A stretch of DNA of 64,000 nt from Trametopsis cervina. Lineage: Eukaryota; Basidiomycota; Agaricomycetes; Polyporales; Irpicaceae. Positions 24,717 to 36,873 of the stretch are shown here, piece by piece; within the stretch, counting starts at the first letter, position 1; each line of letters begins with the position of its first letter. The translations under genes and the position numbers were made by a program. The stretch is taken from positions 1,027,333 through 1,091,332 of the forward strand of contig MU278356.1 of assembly GCA_022385755.1 (NCBI GenBank), given 5' to 3'. The notes beneath the pieces were generated by a model. It had not been told where the DNA came from, made no database searches, and saw only the letters and a program-made list of their open reading frames with translations.

Positions 24717-24972
24717 CTGTAACAATTACTCGCTGATGAGTGGTCCCCTTGCTGAGGACAACAACGCCGCCTTAGGGTTCTGAATGAAATCTTTAATTAT
24801 ATTTATGTAATGCCATCTAGCTGGTCTCCCAATGCTACTGATTACTTTACATGACTCTTCAGTCTGAATCCTGCGTAGAGATGTGATAGATTATGATACA
24901 ACGAAGGAGCGATTTCCGCACAAGTACAATCCAACGCTCTTTCAGTCATTATGCCGGGTTGACTGTAACAGT

Positions 24973-27900
24973 CTACTTCACTGGCTCAGCATGAATCAAA
25001 CCTACAAAGTAAAAGTGAGTACGGGTCATGATATACACAGCAGAAGTAACATACCCTGTGCAAGCTCTTGTTCTGCTGCGGTAAGACCAGAGTCATGTGC
25101 TTCCAGGAATGCATCCACCTGCAGAAAATCAGATAAAGGCAAGATGCAAGCACACAATATCACACAAACCTCATCCATAACGTCATCTTCCTCTTCCTCT
25201 GTTTCCTCGTCGGTCTCATCGTCATCGTCCTTCGCATCGTCGATGGCAAAGGGCGTGCGTTCCATAAGTGCGGCAGCGGTCGCAGCCGCCTCGAACATGC
25301 TAGGCATGGGCGAATATGCGGACGGTGATAGCGATGTTTCCGGGTCGGGTACATTAAGACCTGCTGGTGCAGATTTAGAACTCGCTGGGATCTCAGGTTT
25401 CGTAGTGTCTTCTTGCGATCGGAGGCTAGCCTTAGACGACGAGCGGCGCATGGTAGGTGTGAGAAGCGATTCTCGGGCTTTCGGCTCCTCGAGAGCAGTG
25501 AACTTCCCGATAGCGGGCCTATGGAAGACTTGATGTTTGCCTATTGTCCTGCCTACTTCGTCCGTCAATCGGTTGAATATCTTGCGGTTATCGTCGCTGG
25601 TCAAACTTCCCCATAGGCCGCCGAGGATTCCAGCGTTCGAGTTTGGTAACTCCATCATGGGCACATGTTCTAGCCGGAAGGTGCTCGAGAAATCAGTCTC
25701 AAAGAAGGACTCAAGAACTTCGTCCGCTAGGACAACCATACGGAAACTAAATAGACGCTATGAGCATTTCCACTCAACAAGTAAAGAGACTAAACCGACG
25801 TCGCGAGGTTGATATAAGGCTGATTCGACTCCAGCGGCGGTGGATCATCTTCAGGGTTTGAGCCCTCTGGTCGTGGAAGAAGTGCATCACCATACTCAAA
25901 TGCATTCGACATAAATCGACTGACGGCACCCAAGTAAGCGTCGCCAATCTCGTATCGGAAGATGAACTAAGACGTTCGGTGAGCATTTTACATCCTCTAA
26001 CTTCGAGTATACTCACCAGGAGAGATTCAGACAGAGTAAGAACTTCGTCTTTGGTAAGATAGCCGTCCTTGTTCTTGTCATGTAGGTTGAAGAACCACTC
26101 GATGTTTTCCATCAAGTCATTGAACATCACTCCATCCAGTCCAGAGACCAAGTCCTAGAACGCCAGACCGGCTCAGATCAAATGTAGAAAGTTTCGTTGA
26201 GAGATTCTGCTCACCTGCAGAGACAGTGCTCCCCTATAGTTGGTATCCCAGAAGAAAAACAGACGATCGATGAATTCGTGCTCAGCGACGTCCCTCTCGA
26301 CCCTTTGCTAGAAAATCGTCAGCCCCGTGATAACGCGTGCAAAGCGAGTGACGCTACCTGGAAGCCGTTGGACACAATCTTTTCCGTCCTGGCCCAGGTG
26401 GCAATCTCACTCAAGAATATCCGGAAAGTCTTCAGCCCTATACGTGTCTCCGGTCTGTCTTCCTGTTCGTTTTTTGTTGTCAACAGACTAGGCGGGGGAA
26501 TAGCCACAGTCGGCGGGGGCTCGATGCAGACTGCTTTGAACAAGGCATCGTAAATGAAGCCGGCTTGCTCTTTGTTGAAGCGATGCAGAGTCTTCAGATT
26601 CCGGACAGCGGAGCGCTTCGAGAAGGATTCGATGCTGTGGATGATCTCGCTGCGGAACCGTTTGCGCTCGTTTTGGATAGTCTCGTCTGTGATGATAGCA
26701 AACTCCCTAAAAGATACAAGGAGGAGTTCCTGGAAACGGGTTATGGCACGGGCACGAGGATCATGCGACTCTGGGTGAGCAGAATCACCGAGGCTTGCGA
26801 AGTAGGCGCGCATGAGACTACAGGATGATGAGAAGCTGTATGGTTTTTGAACTGCCTGATACACCTACTGGATGAATCCGCCATCATCTTGTACTTGCAA
26901 TAGTTGCTCTCCGTTGATCTTCAGAATAGCTAATTTGACGTAGTAGTCAGTAAGGTTCAGGCAGGTGTTTGACAATAGACTTGCCGAGTCTGAGCTTTAC
27001 GGTCAGTACGATAGTAGCAGTACAACAGTGGCACTCACCCTACTTGGAACAGCACCTTAGGTCCCATGCAGAAGAAACAATCTATAATCCGGAATGCGAA
27101 TACCATAGGCATGCTGTTGATGAACCTGCGCCGCTCTGTTCAATTCCGCCTTGCCGATTGGCCTGTGGGGGACGACTTACAAACTCAAGAACCACGGAAG
27201 GGAGGCAACAGAAAGCTGAACATCGACAGCCGTGAAATGTTCGTGGAGGATGGGCAGGCATTTATGTACGAGAGACTCGAATACCCGCTGATCGAGGAGA
27301 GTGCCGTGCATTGAAGGGCTACAGTCGCGCTTAGGGGGAACCCAAAGCTGAGGTACACACTCTGGGCGCACCTATAGTACCCTGGCAAAAGCCGATCACA
27401 TACGACTTGAAGAAGCCAGAATGCTTGCTCCTCTGACATGTAGCTATGGCATATTTCAGTATGCTCTTCTCAGGACATGCATAAAAACGACTGACATCAA
27501 GATCGCTGCAGCGAGAATATTCATAGCCTACACAGCACAGATTATAGGAGGCAAACACAAATGTAGTCATAACACATACCTGACAATACCCAGTTTCCGG
27601 GTTATTGAATGAATATGCCTGGAGCACTCTCCGCAGGGAGCTAATACCCTCTTCAGATTGATAGGCAGAATATTCAGGAAGACTACGATGAAGGTCCTTC
27701 TCGATTTCTTCTGTGCTTGTGCTCGTGCGACCCTCATTTTCGGCTAACACTTGCTCGTAAAATCCGGGGTTGGCAAACCGAAGGTACAGAGAGCCAGAGA
27801 GGGTTTCCCACAATTCCCCTCGCAGCCTGTTTGGAAGACCCACTTGAACAAGACGCGTACATTGTGGATATCGCAAGAGAGTCAGATTCCGGCCGTGAGC

Positions 27901-28814
27901 TAAGACGGAGTGAGCCAATGACACAGATAGAACAGCACCCACATGACACGTACTTTTCAGATATGTGGTCCACAACTTCGTCTTTGATGCTTCTCGCAAT
28001 CTGCATGACTGTCAGCCTCGCTTTTACCCAGCATCATGCTGGTCGCGTGCACCCACTTTCTTGCGTCACCAGGGAACTTGAATTTCAAGCCGAGCCCACC
28101 AAGGTATAGAGAGTCAGTGGCCCCAGAGTCCACCTTTGCTACTGTTCCATCTCGATCCTCCGCTTCAGCGTTTGCCACTAAGATCTCCGAATAGCACGTC
28201 TGGACAAAGCTCTTCACAGCCTTCATCTGACCGCGATTTAGCTCCGCTTTCAAGGCATCGCGCAGTAGGGAGCAAAAAAGGTCGGCTGTTGGCCTCAGAG
28301 AAGTCAACTGAACCACCTGGGAAAGTTAAAGAGTTGACGGTCAGCGCAATCATGTATCGGCTCCTGTATGTGTTGAAGGGACGTACAATTTTCGCATTGT
28401 GCCACAAAGACAGACTGAGGGCATATATTCCCGCTCTCGCATTCAGCCTTTCCACCCGGCGAATTGTCGACAAAGGGAGCGTGAACCGCACCGACTTGCG
28501 ATCGAGAGACGAGAACGCGAGGTACGGCGGAATCAAGTGTAGTTTCCCCGGCTATTCCATCGGGTTGTGCACATTGTCTCAGTAAGATACACACGCAAAG
28601 GGAAAGCCCTGCACAGTCGCGTTCCACTCACGTACGCGTCCTCGATGTTCTGCACGCCCAATGTCAGCACCGCGCTGATCTCCATCTTCTCCAGCTCTCC
28701 TCCCTTCTGCCCGCCATGTGTCTCTGCGTCGATGGGTAGCGAGAAGAACAGTAGGTTGAGCTCCTCCTTTGTCGGCTCCTTGAAATTACGCAGATGCGTG
28801 GAGATGGTCGACAT
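24973..28814 (-). CDS. GRAM-TBC-EF-hand Rab GTPase-activating protein (Gyp2/TBC1D8-9 type)
   Basis: RabGAP that stimulates GTP hydrolysis by Rab/Ypt proteins in membrane traffic. The start at 28812-28814 is [14 protein letters not shown]. The first intron joins VQNIEDAY to [20 protein letters not shown], a GRAM domain (to [10 protein letters not shown]), which binds membranes. The TBC domain follows: [34 protein letters not shown] (Arg finger), NPETGYCQ with AMN (Gln finger), [20 protein letters not shown], and SLPWFLSLF. Both catalytic fingers are present. The C-half has an EF-hand, [16 protein letters not shown] (about 26.05 kb), then [12 protein letters not shown] and an acidic, disordered tail (EETEEEEDD). 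The last intron joins AEQELAQG to LIHAEPVK and a TAG at 24973-24975. About ten introns; some middle exon borders are approximate. Confidence 0.88.
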
Positions 28815-29502
28815 GGTAGTAGAGGCGTGCCGCTCGGGATCAGAGCGAGTGGACTATCTTCAAGGTCAAAACTGTAATCGAATCCGCCGATGTCGATGCA
28901 CAGAATTGAATGTCGTGGGGGCGATTCGTGTAAATAACGATGAAGCTTTCAAAGATGTTTATCGCAGACAAGGGCGCACCATAGACCTTTGTACATGCAA
29001 TCCCGGCGGCGTGTCTAAGGTCAGATGGCGGTGTTCACTCAGATGTGAGATGCCGTTACATACAGGCGCGGCTTGATGCGCACAACCCAAACACTCGGTC
29101 TGCAGCGCTTGTAGCGGTACAGATGATAGAAGGAGAAAGGCAAAGTATGCACGATAGGCATTCCGCGGATGAACAAGTAATGGTACAACTAGTAGTAGCT
29201 AAAGAACCCTGCTGCTCAGGTACCAGTAGAAGAGTGCAAAGGGAAGAGGGAATTACAAATTGTTCGCCAAGGAGCAATCGTAAAGAACAGTGTGCAACGT
29301 ACTAACAATATGGACGGCATGCGAGGAGAGAGTGTGATATGCAAAGGATAGCGTTGAAAAGCTTTCGACTGGGGTTCCGTGCTCCCGCGGAGCTATAAAA
29401 ATGGAGGTGAAAGAGAATCATGACAGATGCCTGCCGTCGTGAGGATGCATCGAAATGTCGTGAACCGGGTCCGGTATGTGATCATGTGGAGACTGAAGGG
29501 GG
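28815..29502. other. Intergenic region upstream of the RabGAP gene
   Basis: About 690 bp holding the promoter of the RabGAP gene on the left and the 3' flank of the membrane-protein gene on the right. No coding frame, repeat or RNA gene recognised. Confidence 0.45.
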
Positions 29503-31461
29503 CTATGTGGCGTGATTGCGCTGTTGGAGGTACAGCCGACGGGCCCTCTCCATCGACTCCCGGAGCTCAGGTGTCTCCCAAGCCCCCTCGTCTTCATGAT
29601 GTGCGCTGACTCGGGAGCGCACCGACTCAGTTGATACACCTCGAGGCGCTTGCATAAGGGACTCGGGAACATGGGACCCTTCTCTTGAATGGTCAAAACG
29701 ACCTTTACGCGGTGACGAGTGAGGAGAGGTGTAGGACGGAGGTGATGAGGGAACGTGGACGTTTCGTGGTCTTTTGTGCTTACGCATGGACCCTGACCGC
29801 GAGCGAGAAGCATACGCGCCGCCGTCGTCGACCCATTGACCTGTGCCATCGTCCTCCGCATCCTCTTGTCTCTCGCTCATGACCACGACCTCCTTATTTA
29901 GGGCACGCTTTCCCTCCTCTATAAGTCTGGCCAGCTGACTCCCCATCCAATCCATCTGATCCTCGAGTTCAACAACCGGTTCGGAAGGATCCGGAGAAGC
30001 GAAGTTGAACTCAGGCTGCACGGGTGAGCTGAAGGAGGGAGATGATGTAGAGGCAGCGACAGAAGCTGAGGGAGTGGAAAGATAGGTGCTATGTGAGACA
30101 GGCGGGCGCAACAGAGCTTTTCTCTGCCTTGGAACGGAGCGTCTACCCGCAACAAAACGCTGCTTTCTTTGTCGGGGAGTGCTGTGGTTGATAATATGCA
30201 TATCGGAGAATTCAGAATCTTCATGTGGATCTCGTTGTGGCGGTGTCCATTCGCCTTGTTCGTATGGAGGGGGAGGAAGAGCTTCGGGTTCTTTGCCCCG
30301 CCCTCGCCATCTACGTAATGAGCGTCTTGAAACCACGAAATGAACACAAATGAGGCACTCACAGACGGTATACGGTTAATCCAACTGCGGTTCCGATAAG
30401 AGCAGCGCTCAGCGCAGTAGAAACGATGGATCCAGCAAGGGTCTTGCGACGCTTGGGAGGTGGGAGATCTATGGTTATATGAATTGTGAGTGGTAAAGTA
30501 AACATCATAAGACAGCAGAAGTGGAGGCATAGGGCTTCAAGTTGGTGGGCTGGTGTAGTAGTAGTAGACATTGTCGGTTTGCCTAGGGCTAGTGCATGAA
30601 TGGGGAGAGAGAGAGAGAAATGCTAGACAAAGCGCCCGCACGGTGGGAGCGTGCTGATGTTCCCGACGTTGGGCGAACACGTTCTGATGTCGGGGTTCAT
30701 GCAAGCGAGCAGACGTCCCGAGATCTGCCCGGAGACATTGGGGCACGATAGCACCAAGTACGAAAGGACCACAGGTGGTCGGGGCACGAGGGATCACTAG
30801 CACGCTCGTAAGGCATCCGATATGAGGAGCATTTATTTGCTCAGTTACTCTTGATCTTGTGCGACTTGTTTTCCGCCTCATTATCGCGACTCTGCAGCTC
30901 AATCTCTCTCAATTCTGCCCAAGACAGAAAGTGCAAGCAAGCTTGAAAACGCCTGACGAGGTCATGCTGCTTCGTTCATGCTACTCCCGCGAACAGTCTG
31001 AATGAAGCACTCCGGCCCACCAAGCCCAGCGCAGCATGTATGCGCATATGCGGCCGCGTCATAGACAAGACGGTAGCGTGCTCACCTGCAGCCATCTCTT
31101 CTAGCTCAGTCTCATCATTCGACGGTGTCATGGATAAATCCCTGTATTTGGAGGGTGTATCGAGGTAGCCACTCGTTGATGCTGGGACTGTTGCAGGTTC
31201 GCTCAGTTCCGAGAAAGCAGGAGTCCAGCCACGTTTGCGAGACGGAGTTTGGGTCTGTGAGATAGCGGAGGGCGGCGGCGGGGGTCGTGGAAGACGAGGA
31301 GGGCGACTTGAATGTGCTTTCACATCGATTGGCTTGGTGGCTTCAGTTCCATTCATGGTTTCGACAGCTTTGGACATGCCAGGCGCCTGAGAGGGACGAG
31401 CTGAGGCGAAAGGATTGGCGATGCCTGGGACTGAAAACACAAAGCTGAAAGGGAACTGCAT
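29503..31461 (-). CDS. Single-pass membrane protein of unknown function, long Pro/Ser-rich tails
   Basis: The first exon (31461-31086) starts MQFPFSFVFSVPGIANPFAS and is Pro/Ser/Arg-rich (RPPRLPRPPPPPSA). A GTGAGC donor after EEMAA is in the same phase as the acceptor before 30468, so splicing reads EEMAADLPPPKRRKTLAGS. One hydrophobic segment follows, SIVSTALSAALIGTAVGLTV, then YRLWRGRGKEPE across a second intron. The rest (to the TAG at 29503-29505) is charged and disordered, with EDQMDWMGSQLARLIEEGKR as one probable helix. The joining intron would be 617 bp, very long for this genome; the alternative is two genes, the distal one starting MSTTTTPAHQL at 30571. No catalytic motif seen. Confidence 0.55.
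30601..30620. repeat. (GA)n microsatellite
   Basis: Short run of GA dinucleotides in the putative long intron of the membrane-protein gene, next to a (GTA)n run at about 30555-30568. Confidence 0.7.
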
Positions 31462-32662
31462 GGCTGGAGGCGACGCAGCAAAAACGCGGAGGCAGCGAGG
31501 ATGAGGGCGGGGTGGTTGACAGAGCTGCCGACGCTCTCCCTTTTCGGAAACGTGAGGCGGACATGCGGTCTGTCACGCGCTTTGGCACAGTCACGTGAGT
31601 GTTATCCCGACGCGCTGGCAGGTCCTCGTCACAATATCGTGGAACATCATGAGTCCAGTACGCACACGAAAACTCTGATAGGTAAAACATCCAGCGTAAG
31701 CACTTGGTAATCGTGTGGCGCAAGTACTTCAGTGATTGTGGCTTGGTCTGGCTTGCTCTGCTACACTGCCTGAAAGCGTTTAGACCTCTCCACGGATCAC
31801 TATTCAATCCAGGCCTTTACCTCGGGTACTTCATTCCTACATAATGAACCCACAGAAATCGTTAGCTTGCGCACCAGCATCAGTGCCTCAGCCCATGCGC
31901 GGTGTGCTCTTCCAATCAGTGCGTCTCAGGGTCTGCTGAAGCGAGAAAATTCTGCATCTTTTCTTACGCGCGACATACAGGAGTCGTACGGGCAACCGCA
32001 ACAGCTCTGGAGGCCTCACCGGACTCGGAGGCGGCCAATAATGAATTTGAATGGTCTTCATTCATCTCCGCAATAGCTAATGCTCCGATGATTATGTAAG
32101 ACAAACTCTGCTTCGTAGTTACGCTGCTCGCGAGCGATGTGACGTGCGAGTGGCCTCACGAGCAGCTGTGTCGACCCTGCAGGGTATCGAGTAAACTCCT
32201 GCAACGTATCCAACGAACAATTGCAGTTGTCCGACATGTGTGTTATGTGCGCGCTGAGCACAGCTTTGCGGAATGTATGCAGACGGCGCGAACACGGTTC
32301 ATCCAACGATCTATTATCAGTATCATGGTAACTACGCGAGCGATATGGCCTCTTTTCTATAAGTCGCGTTTACCGGCCGTTGTAACGCATTGTTCCGATG
32401 CGCAGCTATTCCTTTCTGACCGTGACAGGATTGATGATGGAAGCCTCTGTGTACGTACTCCCTGCATCTGGAATGCGTGGTTCGCAATACCGCTGCCTTG
32501 CATCACGTTGACCTCTCTGCACGAATGTCCGCTCTAACTCTCGGTGGGCTAATCTTGCTAGCGCCAAATAAAGGATAGATCAATCGCTAGATAGGTTGAG
32601 GATTGGATGTTGCTTCCCCTCATCTCCACCGTCCACTACCACCTCGTCTATTGCTAACCGTC
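31462..32662. other. Intergenic region, divergent promoters
   Basis: About 1.2 kb between the membrane-protein gene and the second FAD monooxygenase. Frames of up to 132 codons occur but lack protein character. No element recognised. Confidence 0.45.
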
Positions 32663-34757
32663 ATGGCCTCCCCAGTCCATTCTGGCATTGCTAGGCTCAC
32701 CTTGGATTTCGTTGTCGTTGGAGGAGGTGAGTGCTAGGCTATGACACTTTTCTTAGGCCTGGGACACTTAGTGTGGTCCCTGGATCGACGGCCTCATACG
32801 TGTCCATCGGCGTCACTGTCATCGACGCCATTCCTTAATGAACCACACTTGTTTATTGTTTTCGTCTTGACACAAGGAATGTTTGTCTTGGATACTGACA
32901 TGAAGCTCGATGATAGGTCTCGCGGGATTATCGGTGGCACACATGTTGTGCCAGGCGGGCCACAGAGTGCGCGTACTAGAGCGTCAGCCTAGCCTCAGTA
33001 GCTCAGGCCCCCGAGCAGGCGGCCTTCGCGTACCGCCCAACATGAGCAAAATCTTGAAGCGATGGGTGGGGGAGGAGGCGATACGGAAGTCTGCAGTGCG
33101 CTGTCTGGAGTCGCCCTGGTGGGACTGTGAGTGTATTTCCCCGAGCGTGCCCCTTGATGACCCACGCTTGATCATCGATCAATGACTTACCCGACTATAA
33201 TCATATTCCCTCCTGCATGACACAGTGCACACCGGCGAGAGCTACGGATATGCACCATGGCGGCTCGATGTCATGACAGAAACCGGCGGCGACTTCTTCC
33301 TTATGGCGGTATGTTCACCCCTCCATTATCCCCGCCGTACTTCGATTGAACGCCTTGCGCTAGTATCACGACGTCCATGAGCTGATTTATGGCGCCGCCG
33401 TTGAATCCGGAGCGCAGATCGATTTTGGCGTTACAGTGACAGAGGTGATCCCTGGGAACCCAAAACCTTCTGTGAAGCTTTCAACGGGAGAGATTGTCAC
33501 GGGGGACATCATCATCGGAGCGGATGGGCCTCGTAGTATGGTCCGAGAGGTCGTCGTTGGGGAGGAAGATCAGCCACGGCCAAGCGGGATAACGGCACTA
33601 TCTGGTATAGTGCCGGCATCGGAACTGGCGAAAGATCCAGAGCTGTACGAGCTTGTTACGGCGGAAAAGGTGGGCGCAGGTCTACGCGCGCAACAACACA
33701 GCCTGACACATTCATTAGTGGCCTATGATGATGGGCCATAACCGAAGTCTATGCCGTGAGTCCAACGTGTTGAACACGACAATTCATCGCTAACATAGTG
33801 TCGCCTCAATGGATTAGCCCATCCTACGGTGCGTTGTATTACACCGGTCTTGTGAGCATGTTCACTAAACCGCCATGATTGTATCTAGCGCTCCCATTCG
33901 GAATTGATGCTGCTGATCCACTGGCCGGATGAAGAAGTGGGGACGCCAGAAGACGCAGCAGAGTCGTGGTTTGACAAGGTTCCGACCGAATCCCTCAACC
34001 TAGAGGGCATAATACCGCTGTAAGTTGTCATCTAGTGAGAAACACACGGACAATCACTCACCGCTAAAATTAGGTACCAACGGCTGATTAAGATGGCTCC
34101 GTGTCTATGGCGCTCGCGAAATATGGAGCGAGATGAGATTGAGGATTGGATAGACGAGTCCGGGCGCATAGTGCTGATTGGCGAGGGTGCACACCCCTGG
34201 GTGGTACGTTGTCTCCGACGTGCATGCATAATTAGAGCCGAATTCATGCCCATCCCTTCGATAGCAAGGCCTGACACATGGGCCGTCAATGTGTCTAGAA
34301 GACGCCGTCGTGTTTGGAAAGCTGTTCAGCCACCTGTCATCCTGGGAACAAATCCCGACCTTCCTTTCTGCTTACGAGCAAATACGGATGGCGAGAATAC
34401 CGGGTGTGCGGGAACGGGATGACGGCAATGCGATGATCGTTCGACTGCCTCCTGGTCCCATACGCGATGCGCGTAACGCCGGGCTTCAGGTTCCTCGGCA
34501 GGAATGGGACGAGGGTACCGTAAAGACCGAGTTCGAGGGTGTTGCCATGCTGTTTGCATACGATGCGTACGATGCCGCTGAGGTGAGTGCTAATTCATTA
34601 AATCCGGCGCGAGCTTGTCTTGACCGCTCATAATAATTAGGAATGGTGGATCCAGTGGGGGAGATATCTGGAACGCACGCCCGCTGACGATAAGCCTATA
34701 CACGGAGACACTATGCTGTCGTTAGCGGCGACCAACGTGACGGTTGCTTACGTTTAA
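32663..34757 (+). CDS. FAD-dependent monooxygenase, salicylate-hydroxylase-like (second copy)
   Basis: Same class as the gene at 15145-17153. The ATG at 32663 gives MASPVHSGIARLTLDFVVVGGG; an intron follows at the same place, then AGLSVAHMLCQAGHRVRVLERQ. Shared blocks are GGLRVPPNMSKILKRWVG, SAVRCLESPWWD, GDIIIGADGPRSMVREVVVG (DG motif), SGIVPASELAKDPELYELV, DEIEDWIDESGRIVLIGEGA (FAD-binding GD region, here GEG), LEDAVVFGKLFSHL, REWDEG-like QEWDEGTVKTEFEG and EWWIQWGRYLE. The stop is at 34755-34757. About eight introns. Identity to the first copy is clear but far from complete, so this is an old duplication rather than an assembly artefact. Substrate unknown. Confidence 0.85.
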
Positions 34758-35611
34758 GGATATGTATTTATGAGAGCCATGCGCTCTATGACCTTCAGTG
34801 ATATCGTAAGGGGGTGTTGTCCCCGTTATGCCTACTATGCCATCCCTAGTATGAATAAATTCAGAATACGATCTGACCACATTTGGTACAGGACATCTTT
34901 GTGGCGTGACTGATTTAACGAGCTTCAGAACTAACACTCACGTGCAGTTGAAGATAGGCTGAGACGGTGTTGAAACTCGAAACCTCTGAACAAGATATTT
35001 GGGTCCATGATGGCCATTGCTGCCGCCCTCGCATCAAAGTGACGTGCACGCTCGTCGGCCTTATCCGCTCCGATCTTGCCAGCAAACACTCTGAAACGTG
35101 ATGCCCAGAGGTTGCACGTTCGCAGCTCCTGTTCATACAGTACGGATGTTATAGTGAATCAAGATGAGATAGCAGGAAAGGACTCGCGGAGGCTTTCCAT
35201 GATGTCTTCTATCACTCGTACCCCTTAGCCACGCGTTCTACCCTGAAAGAGCAGAAGGAAGTGGGGATGCGGGTGTTGCTCTCCAGCTAGGCTCTACAAC
35301 GAAGCAACGAGGTCGATATCGTTCGTCGCAAGCCAGCACACGACACGGATTCATGGATTCGACTCAAAGATTTCCGTCACCGGTATATACCCGGGCCGCT
35401 CCCGTCCGTCTTGCTAGGATGTATTATGGGCGCTTGTGGGAAACCTCTTAGCAGCCACCATCCATAGTTGCGTTGTTCCATTGAGGTTAAAAGCTACAAT
35501 CAAACTAGGATTCACATCGTGAGCATTGAAGACAACCTCGATATTGGAAAAATACATAATACATAATACTGATGTCACAAAGCCAGAATTTCGCGGTCAG
35601 ATACATCCCAA
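34758..35611. other. Intergenic region upstream of tubulin cofactor B
   Basis: About 850 bp without convincing coding capacity. A short direct duplication (ATACATAAT repeated) occurs at about 35551-35569. No element recognised. Confidence 0.4.
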
Positions 35612-36558
35612 ATGTCTTCCAACATCAGCGTATTCGTCGTCTCACCCGATACGCGTTCAGAGAGACGATATGATTTGCACACGACGGTAGAGCAACTTAA
35701 GGTGCGTTTTGAGGTATTTGACGCGTAATCGTACTCACATCGTTCCCTTGAATCGTATGTACAGAACAAGCTCGAGCTTGTCACAGGTATACCAGCGTCG
35801 AACCAACAGATCGCGGTGTACAATAATGAGAACGACAGTGAAGCCGTAACTAGCCTATCTGATGACTCAAAACCCCTTGGGTTTTACAATATACGAGAGT
35901 TTCAAGTGCTGAAGGTATTTGCTATTCCGCTCATGGACATGGATGGGCTACTAAGGATCGGGCATAGGTAGTCGACACGGACCCATCGACGTCTTTCACC
36001 GGCCAGCTCACCGACACGTCAAATGTGGACAAGTTTGAGCTGACAGAGGAAGCCTACGCACAGCGCCAAGGTCAGTACTGAAGTTTACTCAGCTAACCCC
36101 GTTCAGGGCAGGCCAGTGACAAGGGACTATTCATCAGACACCGTACTCGCATTCAAGCAGCGCAACAAAATTGGCAGATTCTCTGACAACGTCACAGCCC
36201 CCCCTTCGAAACCTCTCCCACAAGTCAAGATCCCCGTCGGCTCACGCTGCGAGGTGGAGAGCACGGAGGAGGACTTTCACAAACGGGGCACAGTCCGCTT
36301 TGTAGGACAGACGAAGTTCGGAACGGGAGAAGGCATATGGGTGGGCGTGGAGTACGATGAACCTATAGGGAAGAACGACGGCTCGTATGTGTTCTTCAAT
36401 AATTGTCTGTTTTCGCGTCACTGAACAGGCGAATCAGAGTGCAAGGTGAACGCTACTTCACTTGCAAGCCCAACTTCGGCGTGTTTGTTCGCCCGGATCG
36501 GTTGACCATTGGGGACTTCCCTGTTGAGGAGATCAACTTCGACGACGAAGAGATGTAA
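35612..36558 (+). CDS. TBCB/ALP11: Tubulin-folding cofactor B (ubiquitin-like plus CAP-Gly domains)
   Basis: Captures alpha-tubulin after the chaperonin and hands it on for heterodimer assembly or disassembly. The ATG at 35612 gives [21 protein letters not shown], the ubiquitin-like domain, continuing after a short intron with [21 protein letters not shown] linker follows ([27 protein letters not shown]), then the CAP-Gly domain: [33 protein letters not shown] and [14 protein letters not shown], completed after an intron by [19 protein letters not shown]. It ends INFDDEEM, an acidic C-terminal tail of the kind this family carries. Length is about 240 residues, normal for the family. Confidence 0.92.
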
Positions 36559-36873
36559 ACGCATACGTACACAACGGATTCTTAACTACTGTCAAGCTCA
36601 ACGCAAATCACTCACATGTATAACAATATCCGGTCGGTAGGGATGCGTGAACGCATCCTTCGTTTTCGGCATTAATCTCAATATATTAAACAAGGTCCCA
36701 GGCTGTCTAATGGGTACAATGAGAACTGAAGAATGTTCACTCCAATTCGCTCTGCTCACGACCCTCCACCAATATGTAAGGTATCCTCGAAGCATCAGCC
36801 GGTGTTGGTACATGATATGAATGTAGCAATGTGGAAGTGAAAGATAAGGTAGGAAGGAAGGAAAGGACGTATT

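Noticed and set aside
30537..30902. 121-codon minus frame in the long intron
   Set aside because: Arg/Cys/Ser-rich, ends in a (GTA)n run, no supporting splice sites.
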